Source: Mariprofundus ferrooxydans PV-1 (lineage in GTDB: Bacteria > Pseudomonadota > Zetaproteobacteria > Mariprofundales > Mariprofundaceae). From it: a stretch of DNA of 64,000 nt. Under the pieces are notes generated by a model that worked only from the letters and a program-made list of their open reading frames with translations, ran no database searches and was not told where the DNA came from. Where the stretch lies: assembly GCF_000153765.1 (NCBI RefSeq), contig NZ_DS022295.1, positions 814,887 through 878,886 on the forward strand, written 5' to 3'. Shown piece after piece: positions 16,930-25,334 of the stretch; within the stretch, counting starts at the first letter, position 1; the number at the start of each line of letters is the position of its first letter. Position numbers and translations under genes: made by a program.

Positions 16930-17694
16930 TTAGGTTAATTGTTCCAGCAGAGCGCTGCGTAGCGCCTCGAGCTGTTTGATTTGTAAATTCAGTTCCACCT
17001 GCCGTGCCATTTGGCGTTCTCTGGCCGCCTGTTTACGAAGACGAGCGATTTCGTTAGCGAGTTCGCGCGCCTTGTGCAGCTGTTGCCGTTGTTCCGGCAA
17101 TCGGTCAATGCTTTGTGGCGAGCGGTATTGTCCTGCTTCGTGCCAGGTTTCCAAGGCCAGCAGGCAGGCAAGCCAACCCTGATATAAAGCAAAGAGGTGA
17201 TTTTGCGGCTGGTTGTTCAATGCCAAATCGTGAAAAAAGGCATCCGGGGCGTCGTCAAGAACAGGCGTGATATGAGGGTAGCTATCCTCCAAAACCATTT
17301 TGTCTTTTTCGTTTTGCGCCCAGCGCTTGTACGCAAGCGACAGCGATAGCGCATCTTCCTGCTCGATGATTAGCAATACAGGATAGGGAATGGCACGGTG
17401 GAGCAGTTCAATCAGGCGGGTTGCCTTGGTCCCTGACTTTAAGGTGTTGCGCAGTTGCAGCTGGAGCACGGCAATTTCCAGGTATTCGCGCTGTTCGTCG
17501 GCAAAGGCCGGCACGCCGATGGTATTGGGCTTGAGAGAAGCCAGCCACCAAAGCCCTTCAATGCCTTCCTTGATTGCCCGCCGGTCGGTGGCGGTGGTGG
17601 CCGCCTGTTCGCTGAGTACTGTTTTGGGGACTTTCTGATCTACGTGGCTACTCATCGGTAGCGCGAGTGCTTCGCTCAACTGCAGGGCGTTCAT
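16930..17694 (-). CDS. DUF4391-type protein of the type III-like defence operon
   Basis: 254 residues, resembling DUF4391 proteins that accompany SNF2-like helicases and type III Mod/Res genes. It contains an IDRLPEQRQQ linker and ends in a long charged helix (about 205-254, ARLRKQAARERQMARQVELN then LQIKQLEALRSALLEQLT) likely to form a coiled coil. No catalytic motif is evident. Its start overlaps the helicase stop by four bases and its stop is 12 bases before mod, so co-expression and probably a shared complex are expected. The biochemical role is unknown. Confidence 0.72.
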   Translation of the reverse strand: MNALQLSEALALPMSSHVDQKVPKTVLSEQAATTATDRRAIKEGIEGLWWLASLKPNTIGVPAFADEQREYLEIAVLQLQLRNTLKSGTKATRLIELLHRAIPYPVLLIIEQEDALSLSLAYKRWAQNEKDKMVLEDSYPHITPVLDDAPDAFFHDLALNNQPQNHLFALYQGWLACLLALETWHEAGQYRSPQSIDRLPEQRQQLHKARELANEIARLRKQAARERQMARQVELNLQIKQLEALRSALLEQLT

Positions 17695-20600
17695 TGCGCT
17701 TCCTCCGGCAAAATCACCAGCCAGGCGATGACTTCCACATCGTCTTGTCCAGCAAACTCACCCTTGAGTGCATGCGTACCGCCCGGGCTGAACAGGCTCT
17801 CAATGGCCCGCTCTTGGCTTTTCCCGGCAATAGAGGCGGCGGCCTCTGCGAGCAGCTTCTGCGCCTTGCGCATGTCGGCGCCGTTTTTGGTTTGGCGGTT
17901 CCAGCGACTGATGGCATTTGAGTCGGGTATCTCTTTGCCCATGCAGGTGCGTTTGAGCAGGTCCAGGCTCTTCTTGGCCTGGGTATAGGGCAGGTGGATG
18001 GCGCCGTCTTCGGTCACATGAACCAAGGCATAGGGGGCCAACGGGTAGCCGGGCTCAAATACCCGCTCGGCGGCTTTACCTGTCACTTGCAGGCAAAACA
18101 GGATACCCGGTGGGATATCTGCGTCGCTTGCTGTTGTCACGGCAAAGACCCCAAGCGGCAGGCGCTCCAGGGTATCTGGATTCTCTTTGAGGTAGCGGGC
18201 CAGATCCATGCGGAAATCGGACAGGGTGAGGTCGGTGATGGAGATTCCGGTGGATAGATCCTCCAGATCGATCACCGTCTCCTGCAATTTGAGCAGCTGC
18301 TTGCGGCGGTATTCGAGATCATTCATGGGGTCGCCCGATTGGGCCTCGATCAGGTTCTCCTCGCCGGTCGCAGAAATATCCAACAGCACCATGCGGCCAC
18401 TCACCCGGGCTTCCAGGTTGATGTATTCATCCAGTTCCATGTTGGGCCAGAAGTTGACCAGCTGGATTCGGGTATTGGGCGATCCGATACGATCAATACG
18501 GCCAAAGCGCTGAATGATGCGCACCGGGTTCCAGTGAATGTCGTAATTGATGAGCCAGTCGCAGTCTTGCAGGTTTTGCCCTTCGGAGATGCAGTCGGTA
18601 GCGATGAGCAGATCTATCTCGCCTTCGCCGGCAAGCTCGATCGGGCGTTCCTTGGCGCGGGGCGCAAAGGCGCTGAGGGTTGATGCCATATCTCGGCGGA
18701 TTCCTGGCAAAGTCGTTTGAATTCCCCCCGTGCCAGTAACCAGCGCCGTGTGGATACCGTGCTGAGCCTTGGCCCAGTTTGCAAGTTGATCATACAGATA
18801 ACGGGCGGTGTCTGCGAAGGCAGAAAAAACGATCACCTTGCGATTGTTCGGATTGATCGGTTGCTCGATTTTACGGGCAATAATCGTTTTGATGGCTTGT
18901 AGCTTGGCATCTTTCTCCGGAGAGACTGCCCGTGCAGCGGCCAGTAGCATCTTGAGGCGGTTACGATCCTCACGAAGGTCTTGACGCCAGCGGATACGAT
19001 CAACATCTTGCAGCAGTACCTTAACTTTTCTTCCAACCAGCAAGCTTTCGAAGGTGGGATCCTCGATATCCACATCACTGATATCGATCTCACTCACCTC
19101 TTGAGTCTCCACGGCCTCGATCTTTTCCAGCAGGCGTTCCACATCCGCCAACTGTCGTTCCAACGTCAATGCAAAGGCGTGGACGGAGCTCTCCATGCGC
19201 TTGAGCAGGTTGACACGCATGAGCTGAACCAAGCTTTCTTCCCGATCGGCTTGTCGGAATATGGATTCGCCGCCACGAATTCGGGTGCTGTACTTGGCGT
19301 CGTACTCAGCACGTTTGCTTTCCAGTACGTAGCGCAGGGGTGCATAGGCTGCCAGACTCAGCCGACGAATCTCACGATTGATTTGTTCAATGGGAGGAAA
19401 TTTGCCTTGGGTATCAACGTCGGGCTTGACGTTGATTGGTTTGAGGCGCTCAGGAAACTGGCCCGTTTCGGCGATGCCGTAATATTTTTCAATGTGTTTG
19501 CGCGAGCGGGCGATGGTCAATAAATCCAGCAGTTTGAAGTAGTCAAAGCCCAACATTTCCATCAGGCGCGCAGGCGTGCGTTCGGCTGCTGGCTGATCAA
19601 GCCAGCGATTGAACTGTTTCTGGGCATGGCGCGTGGTGGCATCAATGCTCCTGATACCGTGATCCCACAAAGCGTCATCCTCCCCTTCCGTAATGAAGGC
19701 GATTTGGTTCTTGAGATCGGCAAGCCGGTTGTTGACGGGGGTTGCCGAGAGCATCAGCACCCGCGTTTTCACGCCTTCACGGATGATGCGCCGCATAAGG
19801 CGGTCATAGCGACTCTCACGGTCCTTATAACTGGCCTTGTTACGGAAGTTATGGGATTCGTCGATCACAACCAGGTCATAGTTGCCCCAGTTGATATGGG
19901 TCAGGTCGATGTCGCCTGACATCCCCTGGTCACGGGATAAATCGGTGTGATTGAGCACATCGTAATTGAACCGGTCATCCGCAAGAGGATTGCGCCGGTC
20001 ATTGGCACGATACAGGGTCCAGTTGTCACGCAGGCGTTTGGGCGCTAGTACCAGCACTCGGTCATTTCGAAGCTCGTGATACTTGATGACTGCAAGCGCT
20101 TCGAAGGTTTTGCCCAAGCCGACGCTGTCCGCGATGATGCAACCTCCAAATCTGTTGAGTTTGTCAATTGCGCCAATGACTGCATCTTTTTGGAACTTAT
20201 ACAGTTTTTTCCATACCTTGGTTTGATGGATACCTGTAGCTGCTTTGATAACCTGGTCTTCATCCAGTGAACCATCACGGTCCTTGAACAGGCTGTACAA
20301 TATCAAGGCGTAGATGTCATAGGGTGCCCGATCCGCGGATATTTCCCGAAGGGCGTGCACCAGAACTGAGTCTCGAACCTTAACCGGAGGAAGCATTTGC
20401 CATTGTTGTTCAAACCAGGCAGATAGTTGTGCTGCCTCATCCTCCGATTCCGTAGCCTGAATCAGTCCAAGGGGGTTGCCCGGTGTCAGGCCAAGTCCAT
20501 CGGTCGTCAGAGCGACTGCCCCCACCAATGCCTTTTTTGCTGCACAATCCTTGCTTTGGACCACAATCATTCCTTGCGGCATTCCCCCCGATATCTGGCG

Positions 20601-20897
20601 AACCTCCGCGCATGACGCAATCCAGGATTCACATTGCCTGGCATGCCAATGGTTTTGTAGTTGATTGCGAAAAGAACGTGCAGCCTCGTTACCCAACAAT
20701 TCCAAACCTTCTTCAGATGAAGAGACGATTCGGGCTGTTAACTCACCTTGTACTGTTTCCACTAGGCGCCACATGGCAAACAGCGATATTTTGGGGGTCA
20801 ATACAGCGATACAATCGCCAGGAGACAGCGCCTCACCGACCTCATCAATCACCCGGCTCGCCCCACTATTCTGGATCAATCGCATTGCTTCATGCAC
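17691..20897 (-). CDS. SNF2-like superfamily 2 helicase/translocase, first gene of the defence operon
   Basis: 1068 residues. The N-terminal about 165 residues look like a PLD-type domain without an obvious HKD motif. Then come FQKDAVIGAIDKLNRFGGCI (Q-motif region), ADSVGLGKT (Walker A, 258-264), VVIDESHNFRN (motif II), MLSATPVNN (motif III), and in the C-terminal lobe IDLLIATDCISEGQNLQDCD and RIIQRFGRIDRIGS (motifs V-VI). The family uses ATP to move on duplex DNA. Homologous genes commonly stand beside DUF4391, Mod and Res genes; here all are in one direction with overlaps or short gaps. A sensing or translocation role in defence is an inference. Confidence 0.85.
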   Translation of the reverse strand: MHEAMRLIQNSGASRVIDEVGEALSPGDCIAVLTPKISLFAMWRLVETVQGELTARIVSSSEEGLELLGNEAARSFRNQLQNHWHARQCESWIASCAEVRQISGGMPQGMIVVQSKDCAAKKALVGAVALTTDGLGLTPGNPLGLIQATESEDEAAQLSAWFEQQWQMLPPVKVRDSVLVHALREISADRAPYDIYALILYSLFKDRDGSLDEDQVIKAATGIHQTKVWKKLYKFQKDAVIGAIDKLNRFGGCIIADSVGLGKTFEALAVIKYHELRNDRVLVLAPKRLRDNWTLYRANDRRNPLADDRFNYDVLNHTDLSRDQGMSGDIDLTHINWGNYDLVVIDESHNFRNKASYKDRESRYDRLMRRIIREGVKTRVLMLSATPVNNRLADLKNQIAFITEGEDDALWDHGIRSIDATTRHAQKQFNRWLDQPAAERTPARLMEMLGFDYFKLLDLLTIARSRKHIEKYYGIAETGQFPERLKPINVKPDVDTQGKFPPIEQINREIRRLSLAAYAPLRYVLESKRAEYDAKYSTRIRGGESIFRQADREESLVQLMRVNLLKRMESSVHAFALTLERQLADVERLLEKIEAVETQEVSEIDISDVDIEDPTFESLLVGRKVKVLLQDVDRIRWRQDLREDRNRLKMLLAAARAVSPEKDAKLQAIKTIIARKIEQPINPNNRKVIVFSAFADTARYLYDQLANWAKAQHGIHTALVTGTGGIQTTLPGIRRDMASTLSAFAPRAKERPIELAGEGEIDLLIATDCISEGQNLQDCDWLINYDIHWNPVRIIQRFGRIDRIGSPNTRIQLVNFWPNMELDEYINLEARVSGRMVLLDISATGEENLIEAQSGDPMNDLEYRRKQLLKLQETVIDLEDLSTGISITDLTLSDFRMDLARYLKENPDTLERLPLGVFAVTTASDADIPPGILFCLQVTGKAAERVFEPGYPLAPYALVHVTEDGAIHLPYTQAKKSLDLLKRTCMGKEIPDSNAISRWNRQTKNGADMRKAQKLLAEAAASIAGKSQERAIESLFSPGGTHALKGEFAGQDDVEVIAWLVILPEEAQ

Positions 20898-21299
20898 CCG
20901 CCGGGGCTGTCGGGATAGGCGTATTGGTTATTAAAATGATTACCATTGTAAAAACTGAGGCTGCGCAATCACAATCATCCATACAAATCATATTTCCAGA
21001 TGGTTATGACTTTCTTCCATGCCGCCAAATTGTATCGCCCACTATTCCGGGTTTATCTGACAACCAGCGATTTTCCATTGCGGCCATGTTCAGTCTCCTT
21101 TCAGGCATGCAAAACCGGCGATGCCTCTCCCGGACGGTATACGGGAACTATGTGAACATGATGAATGAAGTCAAACGATCTTTGCCGATTTGGACCGATG
21201 GCCTGCTGGGGCGCTTGATTGGAACGCGGAAAGCTTGGCTGTTGATTCGGAGGCTGTCGGCTATCGGCGGAGGAAAATCCGAGATGGTCGTTTTCCGGA
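20898..21299. other. intergenic region between the PFL_4669-like gene and the defence operon
   Basis: About 400 bases that should contain the defence-operon promoter. Apart from the possible HTH remnant at 21004-21087 I see no gene. It probably marks the left boundary of the cargo insertion in the ICE backbone. Confidence 0.5.
21004..21087 (-). pseudogene. possible remnant of an excisionase-type HTH gene upstream of the helicase
   Basis: After a good ribosome-binding site (GGAG, seven bases before ATG at 21087) a 27-residue frame reads MAAMENRWLSDKPGIVGDTI and stops early. MENRWLS followed by a DTIWRH-like segment resembles the start of small MerR/excisionase HTH proteins (MENRWLSVDEIA...RDTVYKW) that often precede such helicase genes. 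The helix-turn-helix middle seems to be lost by a deletion or frameshift. This is a weak call from a short match; it may be a short functional peptide or chance. Confidence 0.32.
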
Positions 21300-22004
21300 T
21301 CAATCGGCTGTTGCCTCTGCTTCCTCCACTCTTTCCGCTTCACTTGCGTCATCGCCGATGTACGGCGATACCCTGGGCCTGCGGCCGGCGACAATCTCGG
21401 GCGGCGGGCTGCCCATCTCCTCCACGGCCCGGTTCCACTTCGCGTTCGCGGCGCGCGCGTCCTCACGTGTGACGCCATGGAACCTGTATTCGCGCTGGAG
21501 TTCGAAGGCGCGCAGCACCATGCGCATGGAGCGGCGGATGTTCTGTTCGTTTTTCGCATTGGAGATCAGGCCGACATGGCGGCAGGTGTAGCAGGCGCGG
21601 ATCAATGCATCGCACTCGGATACGAGATAGGCGCCCATGAAGCCGTAGGGTGTGGAGAATTGCAGTGGCACACTGACCGGAGTGCTGGATGCCGCCATCT
21701 CCACGTTCACACCCTTCTTCCCATGCTGGAAATGGGTGGCGAGCATGCGGTGCATATCGCCGATCTCCATCCTCGCTGTTTCGATGGCGTGGTACGTTTT
21801 CTCAAGGAACCAGTCGGCGAACGGGTCGTCCGCCTGGGCAGCGGCCCAGATGCTGTTCATGCGCGCCGCGAAGCGTAGCAGCCCCGTCATCGGCGACGGA
21901 CTACCATCCGACCTGCGGCTGTACACCAGCCGCCAACCCTGCCTGGTATGAATCTCGATGCTGGCAGCGCCGGCCAGGGAGCCCGGCATTTGCAGATCCG
22001 CCAT
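21300..22004 (-). CDS. PFL_4669-family integrating conjugative element protein
   Basis: 234 residues, closely resembling the TIGR03761/PFL_4669 family: a start MADLQMPGSLAGAASIEIHT, a tract GRRPRVSPYIGDDA at the C-terminus and conserved blocks QGWRLVYSR and SECDALIRACYTCRHVGLIS. The family occurs in PFGI-1/ICEclc-type elements beside the replication gene STY4528 and ssb; its biochemical role is unknown. ATG at 22004 follows GAGGAGG by five bases, so the longer open frame to 22157 is not used. In related elements ssb normally comes soon after this gene; here about 14 kb of defence cargo separates them. Confidence 0.85.
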   Translation of the reverse strand: MADLQMPGSLAGAASIEIHTRQGWRLVYSRRSDGSPSPMTGLLRFAARMNSIWAAAQADDPFADWFLEKTYHAIETARMEIGDMHRMLATHFQHGKKGVNVEMAASSTPVSVPLQFSTPYGFMGAYLVSECDALIRACYTCRHVGLISNAKNEQNIRRSMRMVLRAFELQREYRFHGVTREDARAANAKWNRAVEEMGSPPPEIVAGRRPRVSPYIGDDASEAERVEEAEATAD

Positions 22005-22391
22005 GATGACCTCCTCGTTTTGTAGATGACGAAAAGCTAGGCGGAAGGATCGGCAGCGCAGGAAACCCGCCGGCTGGCGGGTGCGGTTTCTCATTTCAAT
22101 ACAACAACGCAGCGGCCGATCCATGTTCCGGTGGTTCAGCCTGAACCGGTGCGCCATCGTTGTTGTTGTATTGTTAATTTGTTCTGGTCTATGGGTATTC
22201 GTGTAAATCTGACTGATTCAATGGGCTTTACACGGGGGTGTAAAGAATCTTTACTTGGCGGGCATGGTCGGGTCGGCGCGGATTATCCACAGGAATTTCA
22301 GCCGCGATTCGCGACCAACCTTCGATTGGAAAAGGGAGTGCCTATTTCATGGGCATGGATACCGAAGCCCCGAAGTGAACTCGCGGAGCTA
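22005..22391. promoter_or_regulatory. intergenic region with DnaA-box-like site, candidate element origin or promoter region
   Basis: Nearly 390 bases without a gene. It holds palindrome copy 2 (22133-22147), the near-palindrome GTAAAGAATCTTTAC at about 22239-22253, repeated GTGTAAA/TTTACAC words (about 22200-22250) and a perfect DnaA-box word TTATCCACA (22283-22291). It lies just downstream of the STY4528-family replication gene. An origin of replication for the excised element is possible; the promoter of the PFL_4669-like gene must also be here. Confidence 0.4.
22133..22147. repeat. palindromic motif copy 2, GGTTCAGCCTGAACC
   Basis: Same palindrome as at 5051, 22816 and 24517 with a different central base. 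It lies about 130 bases upstream of the PFL_4669-family gene. Confidence 0.85.
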
Positions 22392-23516
22392 TTACTCTTC
22401 TTGAATCTCGATATCCTCCGGCCTGATCCCGATGGCGAAGGCTTGGGCGTAGCCGTCTCCACCGCGTCGTTTGACGAGACCGGCCACGATATCCTCGATC
22501 ACATGACCTCGAATCGTGACGCGCCTGCCTGCCGCCAGCGCGGTGCGCGCAGCCTCCAGCGCGTCGGACAATGCCTTGATCTCTTTGGACCGCTTGCGCT
22601 CTTGTGCCTCGACATCTACAAACAGCCCCTTTCGCGCACGTTCCACCAGTCTTGCAAGATAGCCCAGCGGGTTGCGCACATTGCTGGCGCCGGCCAGTGC
22701 GTCCAGGAGAGGTTGGCGCAATGAGGAGGGAGCGGCTCTCAGAATCGCCTCCGCATGCTTTTCCATGCCCCGCAGGGCATCCGGCCATGTGTATTGAACA
22801 TTGACGCCCTCGGGCGGTTCAGACTGAACCAGCGTCTGGTCCACGCGGGAGGCGGCGTCCAGCAACGGCACCAGCCCTGTCTTCGGCGGCATGGCGTTTT
22901 CATTAAGATTCCTGCGTATCCCGGCAAGCAGGTCGTCGTCCCCATCCTCGCTGCGGCGCATCAGGCGTTTCAGGACAAGGGTCGCGACTTCGCTCACCCG
23001 CTTCTTTGATGGTCCGGCTTGCTGCGCCATGCGCCTGAGCATGGCCAGGTAATCCGGCGCGAGCAGCATGGTTTCGGATACGGGCAAGGGTAAGGCGTGC
23101 AGCAGGTAGTAGTTGCCGATCACATTGCCGTGTTCATCCCGAACCCGGCGCACGGCGTGCAGCCAGCGGGTCGCCTGGAGCACATCAATCGCGTTCTGGA
23201 TCGTGGGTCGACTTACCCGGACAAGTCGCGCCAGGCGGGAGATGCTGGGCCACGCGCCGTCCTCGCCCGGTTGGCCGATATGCGTGCGAATGACCTGCCA
23301 CACCAGCTTTTCGGTCGGATTCAGCAGCGGGTCGAGAATCAACCGGCGTGGAATCGAATCGTGCCAGCTCCCTGTATAGACGACATGCTCCTGATCCTTC
23401 CCCGCATGCCGATCCTTGCGGTAGGCCAGCATGCGCTGGATGCCCCCTTGAATGCGCCAGCCTTTCTCAGTCTGCGTCACGGGGGATGGCCTTCCGGCCG
23501 GCGTCGCCATTCCCAT
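22392..23516 (-). CDS. STY4528-family genomic-island replication protein
   Basis: 374 residues. It has the family's start block TGSWHDSIPRRLILDPLLNP with LVWQVIRTHIG, a winged-helix segment (WPSISRLARLVRVSRPTIQN) and a C-terminal helical tail rich in Glu/Arg. STY4528 proteins are annotated as pathogenicity-island replication proteins and sit in PFGI-1/SPI-7-type elements. ATG at 23516 follows GGGGGAG by seven bases; the open frame extends to 23738 without a site. The start overlaps the upstream DUF2857 gene by 50 bases, so the two are probably coupled. Palindrome copy 3 lies inside this gene. Confidence 0.85.
   Translation of the reverse strand: MGMATPAGRPSPVTQTEKGWRIQGGIQRMLAYRKDRHAGKDQEHVVYTGSWHDSIPRRLILDPLLNPTEKLVWQVIRTHIGQPGEDGAWPSISRLARLVRVSRPTIQNAIDVLQATRWLHAVRRVRDEHGNVIGNYYLLHALPLPVSETMLLAPDYLAMLRRMAQQAGPSKKRVSEVATLVLKRLMRRSEDGDDDLLAGIRRNLNENAMPPKTGLVPLLDAASRVDQTLVQSEPPEGVNVQYTWPDALRGMEKHAEAILRAAPSSLRQPLLDALAGASNVRNPLGYLARLVERARKGLFVDVEAQERKRSKEIKALSDALEAARTALAAGRRVTIRGHVIEDIVAGLVKRRGGDGYAQAFAIGIRPEDIEIQEE
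22816..22830. repeat. palindromic motif copy 3, GGTTCAGACTGAACC
   Basis: Identical to copy 1. It lies inside the STY4528-family coding sequence, in a segment encoding VQSEPPEG, so it is not confined to promoters. Confidence 0.85.
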
Positions 23517-24021
23517 GCCTGTTCTCCCCCAGGGTGCGACTCTTGATCTCGTTCCAGATGACGGGCAGCGGCATCTCCATGCGCTTGGCGATATGCAGGA
23601 AGCGCTCCCTTTCCTCCATTTGCCGACAGGAAAGCCACATATCCCATATCCGTGACGATTCGTAGGGCAGCGGCTTGCACGGCCTGCCACCCTGATTGGG
23701 TACGCCAAGCTCACCGCGCAGGCGGGTGGTATCCTCACGGTTCATGCCGAAGAGCGATTTCATCATCGCGGTCGATGCTCCGTGCCGGATATATTCATGG
23801 ATGAGCTGACGATCCTTCTTCACCAGGTCAACCCGCCGCAGCGCCCGATTGAGTTCGTCCTCGTGCAGCGAAATCGAGAAAATTCTGCACCGACATCCGG
23901 CCAGAAGCTCCATGTCCTGCATCGTCAGCGCCTGCAGCTTCCGCCGCATATCGGGAGATATGTCCGAGTCTTCCTGGCTCATCACGACCCGGAACAGGTG
24001 AAACATGCTCTCTCCGTTCAT
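23467..24021 (-). CDS. DUF2857 family ICE protein
   Basis: 184 residues matching the DUF2857 family found between parB and the STY4528 gene in PFGI-1/SPI-7-like elements. The central HTH-like segment (HEYIRHGASTAMMKSLFGMN, then TRLRGELGVPNQGGRPCK) suggests DNA binding and recalls transcription activators of the FlhC type. It overlaps parB by four bases (ATGA at 24018-24021) and the next gene by 50 bases, so it belongs to a tight parA-parB-DUF2857-STY4528 operon. Function is otherwise unknown. Confidence 0.8.
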   Translation of the reverse strand: MNGESMFHLFRVVMSQEDSDISPDMRRKLQALTMQDMELLAGCRCRIFSISLHEDELNRALRRVDLVKKDRQLIHEYIRHGASTAMMKSLFGMNREDTTRLRGELGVPNQGGRPCKPLPYESSRIWDMWLSCRQMEERERFLHIAKRMEMPLPVIWNEIKSRTLGENRHGNGDAGRKAIPRDAD

Positions 24022-25322
24022 GCGCCGGCTCCGGAATCAAGCCGGTTCTGCGTTTCCATGATCAGCACATTGTCCAGGGCAAACGGATCGGAAACGCCCG
24101 TTTCGTTCCTGGTGCGCAGGGTCGCCTGTACAATATGCCGGACGTTGCGTAGCAGTTCCAGCAAACGGTCGGCATCCTCGTCATTGAGCCCGCACCACAC
24201 CGACAGAGAAATACTGCTGTCCCTTCCCGTCTGGAAGGCCGATATGGCGGCCAGGAACCCCTTGTCACCAAGACGCGCGGCGTCGCCCTCGCCCAGTTCG
24301 AATCCGAATCCGCTGTCGTAAGGCCTGACATTCGCCCGGCCATCGGCCAGCGCCATGGCCAGCTCGTAATTCCTGGGACGAAGCATGATGATGCGTTGCA
24401 GAAGACGTATGGGCTCCGGCGTGGGCCGGCTGGTCTGGCCGTCATCGCCCGTGTTGAAAGACGAGGCTTTGCCGGTGACGTTTCCCGCGGGCTGGGATGC
24501 GGCGCTCGCTTCATCCGGTTCAGGCTGAACCGGGATCTCCTTCCGAATGCGCTGAAGGGCCGAAACGATCTTCGAAGGATCATCGTCGCACGACATGAAG
24601 CCTTCCCGGATCGCATCTTCATGCTTGCGCAGGAACAGACTCAGTTTTTCTCCGGCATATGACGCCCATTCGGAGAAGGCGCTTTTGATCGTTTGCACAT
24701 GGTGCGGACCAAGCGATCGCAACAGTCCGTCGGGCATCAGGTCGGCCAGAATCTCGACAAGATCCTTCATCCTCGCCAGCTGGGCGTGCGAGAACGTCAA
24801 TCCCCGTTCCGGCAGCATGCGCTCGAACTCGCGCCAGGAAAGGCTTTCGCCGCATTCCTCTTCCACGACTTTCTTCAATGAATGGATGGCTTGCGCCTTG
24901 TCCGCGAAGCACATCTCCCCGCGCAACTCGTTCTCGGCGATATGCGCCGACAAGACACTGGCATCGCCCGGCCACGGCTTGAACAACACCTGCACGCGCC
25001 AGAATCGTTCATCACCCGTTTCTCTCCAGAGTTCGTTCAGAATGTGCAGGCGCGTGTTGCCGCCGGATTCGATGATGTAATGGTCATCGCCCGGACGCTG
25101 GGTGACCGTGAACGGATTACGGATACCGACCGCCGCGATGGACGCCTTCAATTCCTCGTAACGGGGATGGTCGGTCTGTCTGGGATTGCGCTCGTAAGGG
25201 CGGATTTGATCCAGTGTCAGCATGATCTGCACAGGAAGAAGCGGTGCAGCCGATGCAATCCGGTCGGTTTCGGGCGGCTTGAAATAACCGGTTTGCAGGC
25301 TGCTTCTTACATCAACCTCCAT
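24018..25322 (-). CDS. parB: ParB-family partition protein, PFGI-1 class
   Basis: 434 residues. An N-terminal ParB/sulfiredoxin-like domain is seen in YERNPRQTDHPRYEELKASI, AVGIRNPFTVTQRPGDDHYI and ESGGNTRLHILNEL. It is followed by a helix-turn-helix region (LSWREFERMLPERGLTFSHA, QLARMKDLVEIL), matching the ParB family of PFGI_1-class ICEs. It would bind a parS-like site and act with ParA to keep the excised element. Palindrome copy 4 lies within its own gene (24517), which makes that motif a candidate binding site. It starts 12 bases after the parA stop. Confidence 0.87.
   Translation of the reverse strand: MEVDVRSSLQTGYFKPPETDRIASAAPLLPVQIMLTLDQIRPYERNPRQTDHPRYEELKASIAAVGIRNPFTVTQRPGDDHYIIESGGNTRLHILNELWRETGDERFWRVQVLFKPWPGDASVLSAHIAENELRGEMCFADKAQAIHSLKKVVEEECGESLSWREFERMLPERGLTFSHAQLARMKDLVEILADLMPDGLLRSLGPHHVQTIKSAFSEWASYAGEKLSLFLRKHEDAIREGFMSCDDDPSKIVSALQRIRKEIPVQPEPDEASAASQPAGNVTGKASSFNTGDDGQTSRPTPEPIRLLQRIIMLRPRNYELAMALADGRANVRPYDSGFGFELGEGDAARLGDKGFLAAISAFQTGRDSSISLSVWCGLNDEDADRLLELLRNVRHIVQATLRTRNETGVSDPFALDNVLIMETQNRLDSGAGA
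24517..24531. repeat. palindromic motif copy 4, GGTTCAGGCTGAACC
   Basis: Fourth copy of the palindrome, inside parB (coding for VQPEPDE). Only the central base differs from the other copies. Confidence 0.85.
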
Positions 25323-25334
25323 CCCCGATTTTCC

